This document shows, one piece after another, positions 37,690 through 50,329 of a stretch of DNA of 64,000 nucleotides. Origin of the DNA: Lepidurus packardi (lineage: Eukaryota > Arthropoda > Branchiopoda > Notostraca > Triopsidae); contig JAKZAN010000007.1 of the NCBI GenBank assembly GCA_023053545.1, positions 10,416,001 through 10,480,000 on the forward strand, read 5' to 3'. Every line of letters begins with the position of its first letter. The first letter of the stretch is position 1. The notes beneath the pieces were generated by a model that saw only the letters and a program-made list of their open reading frames with translations, was not told where the DNA came from and did no database searches. Position numbers and translations under genes: made by a program.

Positions 37690-38640
37690 AAAAGTAATGT
37701 AATACTAAAAAATACTTCCGTCTTAGATACGGAAAGACTATTTTTGGGTGATAATCATTGAAATTAATAAACTAATATAAATATTTGTCAAATTCCCATC
37801 ATTTACTTGTTGACAAGAAGGAATTCAAGTCCTACCTAGTCCGCAACAAGAAAATTTCACTGTTGCCCAATAATGAATGTTCCCGCCTGGTAAGCTTAGC
37901 CTGCTGACCCAAGCCGGCGTTGTCGTTCGTTCCCCGGGCTCGCTAACCGCTCGTCGGTCCGTTCCTAAGCTCGCAAAATTGCATTGCTACTATCGCACTA
38001 TCGCACAACGAAATACAGTCTTGATTTTGACTAAGTGATTCATTTTGTGTGGAATCTAAGTCTTATACCTAGCCCGCAAAGGGAAAACTTCACTGTTGCC
38101 CATTGAATGAATGTTCCCGCCCGGTAAGCTAGCTTGCCGACCCAAGCCGGCGTTGTTGTTCGTTCCCCGGTCTCGCTAACCGCTAGCCTGCCGACCCAAG
38201 CCGGTGTTGTCGTTCGTTCCCCGGCCTCGCTAACCGCTCGTCGGTCCGTTCCCAAGCTCGCAAAATTCCATTGCTGTACTATCGCACAACGAGATATAGT
38301 CTTGATTGTGACTCAAGCGCCTCAGTGATTCATTTTCTGTGGAATCTAAGTCTTATACCTAGCCCGCAACGGAAAAATTTCACTGTTGCCCAATAATGAA
38401 TGTTCCCGTTCGGTAAGCTTAGCCTGCCGACCCAAGCCGGTGTTGTCGTTCGTTCCCCGGCCTAGCTAGCCGCTGGTCGGTCCGTTCCTCAGCTCGCAAC
38501 ATTGAATGGCTGTAAAATCGCATAACGAAATATAGGCTTGATTTTGCTTAAGAGCCTCAGTGATTCCTTTTCGTTTTTGTCGTCTACCGTTTTCCCCAGC
38601 CAGCCCCGAATTGGGTTGTCCAATACAGTACTACTATATT
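37690..38640 (+). mobile_element. dispersed element with three internal 240-bp repeats, copy 2
   Basis: Same left flank and three unit starts (CTAG(C/T)CCGCAA at about 37837, 38073 and 38361) as at 14.5 kb. The middle unit has an internal partial duplication of the GCCGACCCAAGCCGG segment. The right flank is cut short after TTGGGTTGTCC. Confidence 0.72.
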
Positions 38641-38644
38641 GCAG

Positions 38645-39352
38645 TTTTGGAGCATTGCTCCTCTTGTGCACAATGAAACGTAAAAATCTGAAAAAAGTAA
38701 TTATTAGAAAATTAAAATAAAACCTCCATTTCTTCGTATTGGGATTTGGTCGACGTTTCCTATACGTCAGAGGGGCAAACTTGAAAGCACAGAGGAAGCT
38801 ATTCGTGGCTCAGCCCCAAGAAGGTGGTATATATTTATATAGAAAGCGCTCTGAAAAAGTTGGCATGTCAAAGCAGTCAACTCCTTTTCTGCTTCTGTGT
38901 GACGCGTTTGGAAAAGTTAAACAAGTCAAAAAAAAAAAAAAAATCCAACTCACGATCAACTGATCAGTCAAAATGAATAGGAAGAAAATTTATAAAAAAT
39001 TAAAAAAATGAGGATCCCTAAAAAATAAATGAAATAAAAAGCTGGCCTTCACCAGAAGTTATGAATCTACTCTGGGATAACATAATCTGTAAAGCTTTTA
39101 GGGGGGCCAAACAGCGAGTGGGCCTTGAAATTACCAATCAGAAACCCCATGTGCAACATCTCCCAACTTCCGGAGAGTCTCTGGACACGAGCCACGGAGG
39201 GAAAAGAACGACGAGTGTGTGTGTCTGTAGGTATGTGTGTGTAAACCTGGACAAACGTCAAGAGAACATGTGAGGACCGAATGATGATGACGTCCGAGCG
39301 CACATGACCCAATACAAACTGAAACTGAAAAAACCAGCCTCAATGCGACTGC

Positions 39353-39386
<34 letters not shown>

Positions 39387-40176
39387 CCCGAGTTTATGAA
39401 TCGAATCCAACTGAAAAAGAACAAAAAAGAATTTTTTTTTTATAAATACACTTGTCAAAAATAGACATGTTTTCTTGCTTCCCCAAATTCGATCCTAAAG
39501 CCTTTTATTATAGGTCTCTTTAATTCAAAATATCAAAAAATTAAATAAAAATATTAAAAATCTCATTTGGTTTTTACTTAATTTTTCGTTTGTTTGTGAA
39601 GTATACTCGAAGTAATTTTAGACAAAGTTAACTTCAGTGCACTTTAAATTTTTTGTATAGAATTTATCGGATGCTTTGCCTGCACCGAGTGCACTCTATA
39701 TGCACTAGTGCGCACTGAAGTTGCACTAGGTTGCACTGAGGGTGCACGCGGCTGCACTGAAACTTGAAAACCTTTAAAAAAATCGGGTCCGGATTTAATT
39801 AACCCTCTAGAATCCTTCCATTCGGACATCTTTCCGATTATCTACCATACTATATTGAATTTATTACTTCTTTTGCGTTTTTTGGGCCATTGCACCAAAA
39901 AGGTGCCAGTTTTTTCGAGTTTTTAGGCAGAGTTGGAGTGATTTGGACATACACTCAGGCTCTGGGATATGGTAATTCTTCCAGAATAGTGTTAAGGGTT
40001 TAAAATACCGTGTTTATAAAGCGGAATTTTTACGAGTTTGGTCTTTTTAGGAAGCTCTGGCGAAATTTGAATATTTCACGCTAAGCTCCATAGAGTCGCT
40101 CTAAGCTGGCACTTCCTATAGAGGGGCTAATAAAAAGGGGATTTCTGAGTCAACTGGGTGAGCGAGAAGCCTTTCC

Positions 40177-40218
<42 letters not shown>

Positions 40219-40590
40219 GTTGGAATGTTTGGAAGCTATTTTGTGTGCCAAGAAAAGTTTGTTGCTTTTGGAACGTTTCCCTGTTCCCCATATTCCTCTT
40301 CTCTTTTTCATCCACATTCGTTGAGCATTCCCAGGGAGTTGCCCTTGGTATGCCGAGCTTATCGATCTACTATCCCAAACTTCCCGCTTCTCTCGAGACT
40401 GCATGGCTGCAGCACAGACCTTATAGGCCATTTCCGTCCTCACAAGCCTCACCAACCCCCTTGACCCTCCCCATTCATGCCCTCGCCACCACGTAAACAA
40501 ACCTTATTTGAAATCAATAAATAATTATAATGAATCAACCTTCTTTTCCTTTAATCTCAAGATAACGTAATTACTATTGAGCTTATGGTC
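38645..40590. other. no gene seen; TGCACT cluster and long poly-A tracts
   Basis: A-runs of about 29 bases near 39354 and 38 bases near 40180. At 39630-39770 a cluster of about nine TGCACT words is the opposite-strand counterpart of that at 12.8 kb. No gene. Confidence 0.5.
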
Positions 40591-40594
40591 CGTA

Positions 40595-41270
40595 AGGCTT
40601 GTAATTTAATTCATGAATATTCTTCACATAGTTTACCAAACATTCAACTTTGAACATGAAGCGCGGTTATGGGCACGGGACCGTGCATCTAGGAACGGAG
40701 ACCCCGTAGATCCTAGCCTTACCGCGCTCAACCTGTAAATACTATTAAGCTGACTATGTAGAACACTTGTGATTTAATTCACGAATATTCTTTGGGTACT
40801 TTACGGAATATTCAACTTTGAACACGAAGCGTGTTTACGGCGGAACGCAAGGGAACCTGCATGTAGGTACGGAGACCCCGTAGATCCTAGCCTTAACTCA
40901 TTTTTGTACCACACTTTTCGCATAAAGGAATAGTCTTAAAAAATCGCAGAAATTTAGAGGACCTTCCTTTGATAGTCAACTAACGAAATAGGATAGTGAA
41001 TAGACGTTATCTATTTTGGGATTTTTTAAAAGAAAAAAAAACTATTCCGTCTTTGGTTCCCATATGAGCCTGTTAAAGCCGTGCATCTAGGTACGGAGAC
41101 CCCGTAGATCCTAGCCTTACCGCGTTTTTGTACCACACTTTTCGCATAAAGGAATAGTCTTAAAAAATCGCAGAAATTTAGAGGACCTTCCTTTGATAGT
41201 CAACTAACGAAATAGGATAGTGAATAGATGTTCTCTATTTTTGGGATTTAAAAAAAAAAAAAAAAAAAAT
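40595..41270 (+). repeat. second array of the ACCCCGTAGATCCTAGCC family
   Basis: The same 18-base core as at 34 kb, at 40701, 40875 and 41099. Flanks match partly (GAATATTCAACTTTGAACA, TTTAGAGGACCTTCCTTTGA). Unit lengths are irregular (174 and 224 bp), so this copy has been rearranged. Confidence 0.85.
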
Positions 41271-41274
41271 ATTC

Positions 41275-42535
41275 CGTCTTTGGTTCCCATATGAGCCCGT
41301 TAAAGCAGCTTGGTTTATTCGCTTCACATAAATTCCTGTTTTTTCTTTCTTTCCAAGTGTATCCTTTTTCTTTTGTTACTTGTTTGTCGTTAACTACTTG
41401 ACATTTCAGCATGCGCCAATCATATTTCACCAGTTTTTTTTTCCGATCCGAGTCCCTGGCGGAGATATTGTCTATTGTGTCTATCTTTTATTGATTCCCC
41501 CCCGCCAGCTCCGCGGCACACACACAACATAGAACTCATGCCAAGGCGAAGGATACGGTGCATTCTATTGTTCTGGGAAATGTCTATTGTCAAGTTTAGG
41601 AGCTAAACGGCGTGCCCAGGTGTGAAGGCATGCATTAGGACGAAATCCAAAGAACGCAGAACCGGAGCTCTTCTAACCCGCATATGTTTGCTGGGGTCCA
41701 GCATTGTTGGTCTCGTTGAAAAGGGCTCGTCCTCTCGCTTTCCTTGCTCCTCTAGGAACATGCAGGGCAGCAGGAAAACTCCGGGGCTTAATTCAATGGG
41801 AAAACGGGGACGTGTCGTTGCATTGGACAGGGCGGATTAGCGAAGACGCCTTGTGTGCCTTTGTCGGCATCCGATACCGTCACCCAAGCCTTTACGGACA
41901 CCCCGGGATGACTTTACAACCCGGCAACAACAAAAGCTTCCCCAACTCCTGTTGGGAAAAAAAATAGAAAAAAAATCCCTTCAGGACAAATGGAAATCTT
42001 TGGGAATGGCCAACAGGGGAAGAAAGAAGAAAGAGAAGGGGACACATCTTCCTACAAGGTGGTACAAGATCAACGATGAGGACAGCAGCAGCGATTTATT
42101 TTATTTATTTTATTATCTGAACCATCCGAGCGCTTCATGTCCTTTTTTGCTGATTTTCTTTTAATTCTTTGGCCGTTTCATTTATATATATATATTGCCC
42201 GAGCATCTCTTTGGGACACCCAATGTCCGTGTCTTTTCCTCCATCTGGGGATGTGGCAACCTTCTCGAAATGGACACGTTTTTACGGGACACATCACATT
42301 GGAAAGAGTTTTGAAGCCCCTATCGTCGCAAGCGAATCTGACGGACAAATCTGGTAACAATAGAAATAAATAAAGATGAAATGCCATGATTATTCCGCCA
42401 AACGGCTCGCGCACAACCCGACATTAAATGCATATAAAATAAGCGTTTTACGATCCGAAAATCGCACCGATCGCAGGGAAAAGGTCGACACGTGACGGTA
42501 CACCTTAACTAAAACAAAACAAAATAAAAAACTGG
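41275..42535. other. no gene seen
   Basis: Overlapping frames up to 103 codons without recognisable family, and a TA microsatellite near 42183. Nothing else. Confidence 0.45.
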
Positions 42536-43440
42536 GATTTTTTTCATTGAAAGCTTTTAAATTTGAAATGACTTGATTTGATACACTAGGACAAATTAAA
42601 ATTCAAAGATGTGCCCTAAAGGGAAGCGGCCGTTAAGTTGGGAATTTCCTCACTCATCTCTTTCAAAATGGTTGAAAAATCGTTACGAAATAAACCATAT
42701 CGGGGTGTGGTGAAGAAAACAGAGCGAAAAATCTAGTTTCTAGTGATACCTCACTTTCCATCACACGCTTTGTAGTAACGAAGCTATCAAAGATAGAAAA
42801 AGAAAGACCAAGCGCCTCGAGTCCCGCTACGACACGTCCGTGACGTCGCGCCCCAAACTTTAAACGCCGCTAACTCGCGAACGGTTACTCGGAATGAATT
42901 CGAACAAAGTGTATGGTTCCTGGCATTCTATTTCATATTTCCGCTTTTCGTTATTTTGGTTATTTTCCGCTTTTGGTTATTTTTTTCATTGAAAGCTTTT
43001 AAATTTGAAATGACTTGATTTGATACACTAGGACAAGTTGAATTTTAAAGATGTGCCCCAAAGGGAAGCGGCCGTCAAGTTGGGAATTCCTCACTCATCT
43101 CTTTCAAAATGGTTGAAAAATCGTTACGAAATAAACCATATCGGGGTGTGGTGAAGAAAACAGAGCGAAAAATCTAGTTTCTAGTGATACCTCACTTTCC
43201 ATCACACGCCTTGTAGTAACGGAGCTATCAAAGATAGAAAAAGAAAGACCAAGCGCCTCGAGTCCCGCTACGACACGTTCGTGACGTCGCGCCCCAAACT
43301 TTAAACGCCGCTAACTCGCGAACGGTTACTCGGAATGAATTCGAACAAAGTGCGTGGTTCCTGGCATGCTATTGCATATTTCCGCTTTTCGGTTATGAGA
43401 AGCTCCGCTTAATAGGATCAATATTCACTGGTTAAACGTG
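42536..43440 (+). mobile_element. non-autonomous pogo/Tigger-like element, copy B
   Basis: Two tandem units start TTTTCATTGA at 42541 and 42983 (period 442). Each holds the same helix-turn-helix fragment (VKLGIPHSSLSKWLKN region) followed by a non-coding tail. The first unit has an extra T in the HTH region (GGGAATTTCC). The 3' end reads inward as CAGTGAATATTGATCC, then CTCATAACCG, a CAGT-type terminus as expected for pogo/Tigger. The true 5' terminus is missing. Confidence 0.72.
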
Positions 43441-43444
43441 ATCA

Positions 43445-46400
43445 CATAGGTGGCATCTAGTGTATCATTAATATATATATATAATTCATTAATAAAACAA
43501 TAAAAATATCAAATCTAAAATCCTCAAAAAATACGTAAATATATTATACATGTATTTCCTAAATGCTAGAAGGGAGGATCTCAAGAGATGCAATCTTAAC
43601 TGCAGATTCATGAGCTGAGAAATTAGGGAAGGTAATAAATTCAATATCATTAGAATAAATTAGAATAAAAGCCCAGGACTGGCAAATCCCTGATATTACT
43701 AAATATATTTGATACAAAATTACTTACGTTAATATCAATGCACTAAAACCTGGCATCCATTATTTGGGAAAAAAAAACCATAGAAAATTAGAAAGTAATA
43801 GGAGCTTACGATAAAGTCTATAAATTGGCGCCATTTATCATTTTTAACCCTCAACAAAATATACCAATAATAAAAGAAAAACACCGTCTTATGGACAGTT
43901 TGCAATAGATGGTTTCGCTCCAGATAAGATTATGGCCCCGCCCCTCTGCCTGCTTTCCATTCTTCCTTTTTCTAGCGATTTGAATTCCTTTCCTCACTTT
44001 TTTCAACGAACCCCTCGACTAAGACCTACTAGAAGGTGTTACAATTGGTGTAGCATAAATATGCTTTACTTCTCGATGGCTCTTTCTTATTCCTTCTTTT
44101 CCAAAATAAAAAAAAATAATAAAAATAAAATAAGACAAGAATCGACCAGTCAATGGCGTCCTACGAGGTGTCGATGGAGCGATTCAGTCATGAATTGTGG
44201 CATAGGTTCTTCACCTGTAATTAGAGGCAATCGTGGGGTTCGCTTTAGGTATAAAAGGGATGAATTAATCACAAAAAAACTTCCCCTCCCCCTTAAAAAA
44301 AGACCGCCTTTTGGCCTTTTTGTAGATTCAAACCTCTACCAACTGGGAGGAACCCTTTGGAAAAAAATAAAAAAAATCTCTCTTTTTTTTTTTAAAAAAA
44401 AAAAAAAAAGAGAGAGCGCATATAAGAATCTTATGTTGGACCCTCATTTGCATTTTATAACTCTTTGCGGCGGAGCGAGGTGTTGCAATGGTTGTTATAA
44501 CCATACTCCCCCCCCAAACCTGAAATTTTGAAAAAGTCCCAAAATACAATAAAAATAAAAAGATAGCATGCTTGGGAATCGGAACAGACGTCCAATGAAC
44601 AGCTTCCAACACCTTTTCCTCCTCTTCATCTTCTCGCAGCAGCCTGCTATTAAGCTTCATTACAACGTCCCGCCAATAAAACTTTGTGATAACTATTACA
44701 GCTTCAATTAAGCCAATTGAAAAATGACAGCTCTAGAACGTTTCTTTTTTTTTTATTTGTATTTTATGGTCTATGCTAGACTCATTCTTTTATTTTCGAG
44801 TTTTTTTTTCCATCCAAGGAGCGAGAGGGAGATAGTTAAGGAAAAGAGAGGCGTCCAAAACTTGGACAAGGTGTTGCCAACAAGGTTTCCTTATTATTGT
44901 TGTTCGGGGAGTTTTTTTTTTTTATTTGCAATTTGTTTTTGTAAAAAAGATGGACTTATTCTTCCAAGTTTAGACAGAGACTTAATACATCCTTTGCTCT
45001 TATAAGAAGAAGAATGACAGTGATGGACATGACAGACAGACAGACCCAAATTACACTTGGTCGAGTAATTTCTATGCAAGACTTTAAATGCAGAGACCAT
45101 AAACTTGAGCATGGACTCGCCAATCTGACTCTTTTAGAATTGATTTTTTTATTCGTGGAAAGAAATTAATTGAAAGATTTGTTGGGTTTCTAAAGCTTCT
45201 TAATTTGTGTTAGCCATTAGTTCAACGCTAACTCTCAACCAGTTACTCTTATTTAGCTGAACGAGACAAATTTGAGCTAATTGCTCATCTTGAGGCGCCA
45301 TACCTCGTTCCAGCTATTGCTGTGTAAAGTTGATTCATGAACTTGAGACAATAGTTGAAATAATATATAATAATCGTAAATAAATAATATATAATAATGG
45401 TAAGTACATGGTTAAACCACCGATTTCCAGCTTAGAATCATGACATTCCTTGTTTTGGTTGCCAACTCGTCATTCAACGTATTTTTTATTTGAGTTATTA
45501 GATCAGAATTTGAGTTATTAGATCGGAATTCCACCTGGTTCCATACTTGGTTTAATAACCATTTGATTTATATACTAGGTATGTGACAGTAATAGGTATC
45601 AAGTGATGGTTGATTTAGCATGGGATTCAAATATCCCAAGTCAGAAATCCTAGCTTCATTTCTTAATCCTATTCTTTATTCTTTCATATAAAAAGCTATT
45701 TTGGAAAGTGTACCGAGCATTCTCAAAATGGCAAAAAACAAAAAGTTTAAATTAGCCAGGATCTTTAATGGTAAAATGAATGGCTTTTCAAACGCAAATA
45801 AATTATTGTAAAATTATCAGCATAAATAGTATTCAAGACTTATTCCCTAAATTCAGAAGGTTTTTAATTAGTGCTCCAACGAATTCAGTAGACTTGAACA
45901 GTAGCTCAATGCTAATTAGCGGTGTAGAAATTTGCCAAAAAAGTTGCCCCTTCACATCCGAAAAGAAGGCGTACCGAAGCAATAAATCCTATTCTTTTCA
46001 AGTCATTAACCACTATGTATTTATGCTAAATCAAATTCACCAACTTTCAAACTCCTCATTAAACAATCTAGACTTCTTTTTCTAATTTTTTGTATCTTTT
46101 TCATTCCATTTTGAGTAATTTTCCATCAGTTATAAAAACCTCTGAATGTTACGCAACTACCGTTGTCTCATTCGCCTAATGTCCCAGAATTCTAATTTAA
46201 TTCTAACATTATTTAAATTCATTACTAAACAAACAATGATTTATTTACCTATAATTTTTGTTCAATTTTATTATTATACTAGATTTTCTTCTTGTTTTTT
46301 TATTAATGAATATTTTTTCTTAATATATTTTTTTAATATGAATATTATTCTTATTTTTTAATTAATATTTTTTATTAATATTGAGGTATAGGCATAAGCC

Positions 46401-46645
46401 TCTTTCCAAAGTTTATTATTAAAGCGTAAATTTTTTAAAATCATTGATTTCTTAAATTGATTTACCTATGATTAATGTTAAGCTTCTAGATTATATAAAT
46501 CGACTTAATTAATTTAACCAGGATATTGCTTATGACTGGTTTGGACGTTCTTAAAATTGCTTAGATATACTTTTAGAACTTTCACTAAATAAGTTTTCCA
46601 TTTCCAAGTATTTCCAAACGTTGAAAAAAGTCCTTCCCCATCAAT
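43445..46645. other. no gene seen; contains the longest chance open frame
   Basis: The longest single frame in the window (199 codons, 43932-44531) lies here. It runs through A-runs, is lysine-rich and matches nothing I know. A near-perfect palindrome of CTCTCTTTTT...AAAAAGAGAG type lies at 44377-44418. AT-rich from 45350 onward. Confidence 0.5.
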
Positions 46646-46654
46646 CTCCATATC

Positions 46655-47575
46655 AAGTTGTTCCGTACTAGATTAAAAAAAAAAAATATTTTTCGTGACG
46701 AATAATTGAAATAAATAAATTACTTGGAATATTTGTCAAATTCCCATGCTTTCGCTGTAAACAAGAATGAATTCAAGCCCATACCTAGCCCGCAACGAGA
46801 AAACTTACACTTTTGCCCAATAATGAAAGTTCCCCTTCGGTAAGCTTGCCTGCCCACCCAAGCCGGTGTTGTCGTTCTTTTCCCGGCCTCGCTAACAGCT
46901 CGTCGGTCCGTTCCCTAAGCTCGCAAAATTCCATTGCTGTACTATCGCACATCGAAATATAGTCTTGATTTTGACTTCAGAGCCTCAACGATTCCTTTTC
47001 TGTGGAATCTAAGTCTTATACCTAGCCCGCAACAAGAAAATTTCACTGTTGCCCAATAATGAATTTTCCCGCCTGGTAAGCTTAGCCTGCCGACCCAAGC
47101 CGGAGTTGTCGTTCGTTCCCCGGCCTCGCTAACCGCTCGTCGGTCCGTTCCCAAAGCTCGCAAAATTCCATTGCCGTACTAAAGCACAATGAAATATAGT
47201 CCTGATTTTGACTTCAGAGCCTCAGTGATTCCTTTTCTGTGGAATCTAAGTCTTATACCTAGCCCGCAACAGGAAAATTTCACTGTTGCCCAATAATGAA
47301 AGTTCCCGTCCGGTAAGCTAGCATGTCGACCCAAGCCGGAGTTGTCGTTCGTTCCCCGGCCTCGCTAACCGCTCGTCGGTCGGTTCCTAAGCTCGCAAAA
47401 TTTCAAAACTATCGCACAACGAAATATAGTCTTGATTTTGACTCAAGATCCTCAGTGATTCCTTTTCTGTGGATTCGTCTTTACCCTTCTCTTGTCGTTT
47501 TCGCTATCTATCGTTGTCCCCATTGTCCACTCTCGGTAAAGTTCAATTTCAAATCCTTCGAATGTTAATAAACTC
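46655..47575 (+). mobile_element. dispersed element with three internal 240-bp repeats, copy 3
   Basis: The left flank starts at GTTCCGTACTAGA and includes GACGAATAATTGAAAT. Unit starts are at about 46783, 47025 and 47262. The right flank (GATTCCTTTTCTGTGG to TCAAATCCTTCGAATGTTAA) matches copy 1, which fixes both ends of the element to within tens of bases. Confidence 0.75.
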
Positions 47576-47579
47576 TTAT

Positions 47580-49335
47580 TGACTGTTGTTATAGTCTCAC
47601 AAACCGTATCATCCATAACTCCTCTCTTGAACCAATTATGGCTGACTCCTTTCTTGAGTCTCATACGTCTCTTCCCCTTTATGGCACGCAAAAAAAAGGC
47701 AAAATGAATTAAACTTTCTTTTAAAAAAAAAAAGAATTAAAATTGCATTCAGGACCCAAAAAATAAAAAAAAACGTATCCTTTCAATGGATTTTTTGCAC
47801 AAGTACAGGTGCCCATCAGTTAGGTTCAATATCCCTCTGTCGAAAATATGATTTATGACGCATTACATAGCTCAGGGGGGTCTTCATCAGCCACTTTCGA
47901 CAACAGGATCTGTGTGGCATTTAATGGCGCATCCCCGTAGCTCCATAAGCCTCATTGCCAATGCAACTCTCTTATAATATATATATAAAAAAGTCTCTTT
48001 TTTCTTTGCCTTGCCAACAGACAACAAATCACATCTATCTTAGTAACCCCCCCCCCCCACCTCTGTACTCTTGTACCGGAAATCTTTTGCCATCCTCACC
48101 TTTTTTGTGTCTTCCCCAGCATTAACGCTATCTCACTTTCCTTAAAAAAATAAAACAGACAAAAAATAAATAAAAAAAAAATTGTGTTAGTCGCTTAATT
48201 TGCATAAAATCATACCTCAGTTTCCCGTGTAAAGAAACTTTTCAAGATATAACTTTGGCCAAGCCCTTTCTTCGCCTCCCTTAAGACTGTTAGGACGCCT
48301 ACACTCGCTTGAGACCTTCCCAACGTGGTATTATGAATGAAGTGAATGAACCTGGCGAGAAATTTTCCTAAAAAATCTGGAAAAAAGTTGGAAAAATAAT
48401 TAATTCAATCAATACTAAATTTAGTAATTAACAAGAAATTAATATAGAATAATGAAGATAGTAAGAAATATGAATAATAATGAATCTAATAACAATTGAA
48501 ATTAATTCTTACAAAATAAAAACATACAATAAACATTTAGTTTGTATTATTGTTCTCTTTTTCGTTTTGTCATTTATATAATTTTCTTAAAAAAGGAGGG
48601 AGGAGGCTAATTAGCGTGATTATAGGCAATCTGTAGAGGAATAATAACAGTTGGACCGTTGTTCTGAAAAGGAGCCTAAACGAATGCGTTGTACAGAAAA
48701 CACGTCATTTCCCCTTAGTGTTGTGGTTAGTTTTGAGCTCTCCCCATTTTAGGGTACGGATAAGGGTAAAAGAGGGGTGGCTTCTTGAAAAAATGTGTCG
48801 CTATTGTGTAGCTCAGATGATGAGTGATCCTGATTGACCCCCTCCTCATGCCATGTGCGTGTTCAAGGCAAGCTTGTAAAAGTTGGTGGGGATCTTTATC
48901 GAAATGGCCATGCTAGGAACTTTCCGGGCTCCAAAACCCATCAAGAAACACCTCCATATACAGGCAAAAGTTACTTCGCCAGGTTCAGGTTGCCCAAGAA
49001 GGTGGCTCCGTAAAGGATTTGTAGCGCCTGCAGGGATTCGGAGGGGGGGTTACCTGTTTTCAGGTTTAGGAAAAGGCAACACGCACAAGCAACGAAAAAA
49101 GGAGGTGCCCCCATGTATATATATATATCATATATACGGCTTTTCAGACCTTGGAAAGTTGTCAAGCTAAGAATCAAGGAAATCTCGAATCTAGGAAAAA
49201 GAATTAGCTTGGAAATGGGTACCAAACGCCATCTATCGGGAGAAAAGAGAAGCTTCCATTCCAGAATGGATGTCGTAAATAGGTTCAGCAATCTACGCTA
49301 GATGGCAGGCTTTTCAATAGGGTGTCAACAAAGTT
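47580..49335. other. no gene seen
   Basis: Simple-sequence tracts (a C-run near 48050, TA-runs near 47975 and 49116) and unrecognised short frames. Confidence 0.5.
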
Positions 49336-49349
49336 CTCCGGGTTTAGTG

Positions 49350-49665
49350 ACAAACAGGTGTAATGTATCCCGCTGTTAAGAATGACACCCTTGTGTCAGT
49401 TTTTGAACAATTAGTGTTCTCCGCAAATGTAGGGAAATAAAGTGCAAACGGATGTAATGTAATGACATTACAAACGGATGTAATGTATTCCGATGTTCAG
49501 AATGACACCCTTGTGTCAGTTTTTAAACAATTAGTTTTCTCCGCAAATGTAGGGAAATAAAGTGCAAGTTTTAACGATTCTCGTCAACTTTGGTTGATGA
49601 GAATCTAACCTAGGAAATGAATCTAACCTAGGAAATGAATCTAACCTTGGGAATAAATCTAATTC
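49350..49665 (+). repeat. 120-bp direct duplication followed by an 18-bp triplicate
   Basis: A segment with TAATGTAT at 49361 and 49481 is repeated almost exactly. Each copy contains a GACACCCTTGTGTC dyad. Directly downstream, AATCTAACCTAGGAAATG is repeated three times. Confidence 0.85.
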
Positions 49666-49937
49666 ATTTCCAATCCAACTACCAGTTTGTAATTTTCCCC
49701 GAATAACGTTCTTCAACAATGTGACACATAAACTTTCAAAAAGTTTCAAAAATATGTGCTATAGAAGAAACCAAACTACATGTTCTGGCTGAAACTCCTA
49801 TGTTAATTATGCATATTAACCGAGTAATTAATTATTTAGCAGTTTAAGCTCCGCCCCTTTCCCCCAAATTTCCTATCCTTATAGCATTGGAGCACAGCAC
49901 CCCAACCTTTAAAAGCGAAAGACGACACTGTTCCACA

Positions 49938-50285
49938 CTAGATTGACTTTTGCGACGCCTCAGATTCTAGCACAAGTGAAACACCACCTGCTAAACGAAT
50001 CGGACCATAGCCATAGATTTCTTTCACATAGTAAACCACGCTCTGTCCAATTTGGAACTGCGATTGGCCGCAACTGAACACAGACTTGGCTGCAGACATC
50101 CTCCAAAATGTCTCAGTTTTCCCTGACTTACAGACACCATATGACATCGGCGCAGCCACATGCTGCTTAACTAGGTTCATCACACGTGCCATGCAACGCA
50201 ACATCCCGAAACGGACCATCGGGAGCAAAACCAACCCTTGATGGAACTTCAAGTCTAAAGTATAGAAGTCTAATGTTGCAGTCAT
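49938..50285 (-). CDS. open frame of 115 codons, unrecognised
   Basis: A minus-strand frame with balanced composition, ending near QFQIGQSVVYYVKEIYGYG and a short tail. I recognise no family. The neighbouring paired segments at 50330-50600 and 50850-51120 (separate entry) carry GT-type donor-like sites on the same strand, so a decayed or real minus-strand gene is conceivable. Chance is equally likely. Confidence 0.2.
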   Translation of the reverse strand: MTATLDFYTLDLKFHQGLVLLPMVRFGMLRCMARVMNLVKQHVAAPMSYGVCKSGKTETFWRMSAAKSVFSCGQSQFQIGQSVVYYVKEIYGYGPIRLAGGVSLVLESEASQKSI

Positions 50286-50329
50286 TTCAGTAGCAACACA
50301 TAATAAACCAAAAAATAAGAAGCTAGAAC

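Noticed and set aside
43932..44531. Longest single open frame (199 codons)
   Set aside because: It passes through A-runs, is lysine-rich, has no recognisable domain or splice signals, and the minus strand is open over part of it too. Chance in low-complexity DNA is the simplest view.
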